A stretch of DNA of 64,000 bases from Roseovarius azorensis. Lineage in GTDB: Bacteria > Pseudomonadota > Alphaproteobacteria > Rhodobacterales > Rhodobacteraceae. The stretch's first letter is position 1, and each line of letters opens with the position of its first letter. A program made the translations under genes and the position numbers. A model generated the notes under the pieces. The model did not search any database, had not been told where the DNA came from, and saw only the letters and a list, made by a program, of their open reading frames with translations. This document shows, piece by piece, positions 63,424-64,000 of this stretch. The DNA is taken from positions 124,001-188,000 of the forward strand of contig NZ_FOAG01000003.1 of NCBI RefSeq assembly GCF_900109455.1. The letters run 5' to 3'.

Positions 63424-63852
63424 TCACTCCGCCTCCTCTGCAACCTCATCTTTCGCATCCCCCGCCCGCTGCTTTGCCCCGGCGCGACCGCCGGGTTTGG
63501 CCTGCCGGATCTTGGCCACGATCACCCGCGCATTGGGCAGGTCCTTGACCCGGTTTAGCTTGACCCGGCCTAGTGGCGGCAGGTTCATTTCGCGCCCCTC
63601 TGCCAGCGCCTCGCCCAGCACTTCCAGCACCGCATCGACGACGGGTCTGGCGACTTTCTTGCGCACATCGGCGCGGCTCAGCACCTTGTCCAGCAATTCC
63701 TGCTTCTTCATCTCCGGACCCGCATCCCCGGAAGGGGCATCGGCCACCATCACCAGTTGCACGGTCTCGTCCGCGCTCTGATCGGCCGTCGCCCCGGTGC
63801 CGCGCGCGGCGACGGCCTTGAGACTTTCTGTTGTCTTTGTTTTCGTTATCAT
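63424..63852 (-). CDS. HU family DNA-binding protein with N-terminal extension
   Basis: A 142-residue protein; typical HU is about 90. The HU core spans roughly residues 48-125: MKKQELLDKVLSRADVRKKVARPVVDAVLEVLGEAL (split), GREMNLPPLGRVKLNRVKDLP. The usual long DNA-binding arm is shortened and the C-terminus is an AKQ/AE-rich tail. The first ~47 residues are polar and low in structure. MITKTKTTES at 63852 is chosen with GGGGCAAGAC before it; another ATG lies at 63882. It likely shapes chromosome structure. Confidence 0.8.
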   Translation of the reverse strand: MITKTKTTESLKAVAARGTGATADQSADETVQLVMVADAPSGDAGPEMKKQELLDKVLSRADVRKKVARPVVDAVLEVLGEALAEGREMNLPPLGRVKLNRVKDLPNARVIVAKIRQAKPGGRAGAKQRAGDAKDEVAEEAE

Positions 63853-64000
63853 GTCTTGCCCCGATCGGTTGAACCTTGCCATCACGCCGACCTGCGTCCG
63901 CAGCCGTGACCAGCCAGAGTTGACGCAGGCTTGTGATGACCGCAATATACATCCCAATTTCAGATTTGGGGGACATTCAATGCACAAATCGTTCTGCACA

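Noticed and set aside
1..64000. CRISPR arrays, rRNA, intact insertion sequences
   Set aside because: None of the expected regular repeats, rRNA sequences or transposase motifs were seen anywhere in the window.

Overview
The window is about 64 kb of GC-rich DNA that reads as chromosome of an alphaproteobacterium of the order Rhodobacterales (roseobacter group). This is inferred from the gene blocks present (tatABC followed by a DUF815 ATPase; frr-uppS-cdsA-dxr-rseP; amidase-PBP1A-prfB; an HU gene beside tRNA-Val), from frequent ATGA or GTGA stop/start overlaps, and from short GC-rich intergenic repeats ending in an AAATA-CCCC type core that are common in this order. No species can be named from the sequence alone. 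No rRNA, CRISPR array, intact insertion sequence or phage gene was seen.

Layout. 1-2.7 kb: start of a DUF3445 (heme-dependent oxidative N-demethylase family) gene, a DUF6314 gene, purB and a tiny secreted peptide. 2.7-17.3 kb: hydrolases and transport, namely an M20 aminoacylase-like enzyme, a DEAD-box helicase with a DbpA-type RNA-binding domain, an ArgE-type deacetylase coupled to the double ATPase of a peptide ABC transporter, the divergent binding protein and permeases, an NAD(P)-dependent beta-hydroxyacid dehydrogenase and a penicillin-acylase-family Ntn hydrolase. 17.4-25.5 kb: a form II (AYRGAGR) CO-dehydrogenase-like molybdenum hydroxylase locus read right to left as coxD, coxE, xdhC/coxF, a MoeA/MogA-like gene, coxS, coxL, coxM. 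25.8-46 kb: mostly housekeeping genes (pyrC, pyrE, dnaB, DUF815, tatCBA, prfB, mrcA, an AMIN amidase, rseP, dxr, cdsA, uppS, frr, pyrH, miaA) plus DUF1989 and histidine phosphatase genes.

46.3-51.8 kb: an Lrp-type regulator gene followed by a compact run in the same direction: a DmdA/GcvT-like aminomethyltransferase-fold enzyme, an OsmC protein, an ECHDC3-like crotonase lacking both classical catalytic glutamates, and an acyl-CoA ligase. Together they suggest a demethylation plus CoA-activation catabolic unit whose substrate is unknown. 52.2-62.7 kb: a complete siderophore uptake locus, made of a TonB-dependent receptor, FhuF-type reductase, ATPase, two tandem binding proteins, a double-length permease, and a dedicated ExbB-ExbD-ExbD-TonB set with a small exported protein. 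The locus ends near tRNA-Val(CAC), next to an HU-family gene.

Most notable: (i) the two ExbD proteins differ at the essential membrane aspartate (Asp18 in one, Asn18 in the other), which suggests an asymmetric ExbD pair; (ii) the DmdA-like/OsmC/ECHDC3/ligase cluster; (iii) a gene-order break between rseP and the amidase-PBP1A-prfB block, carrying a copy of a dispersed repeat; (iv) DnaA-box-like sequences upstream of dnaB.
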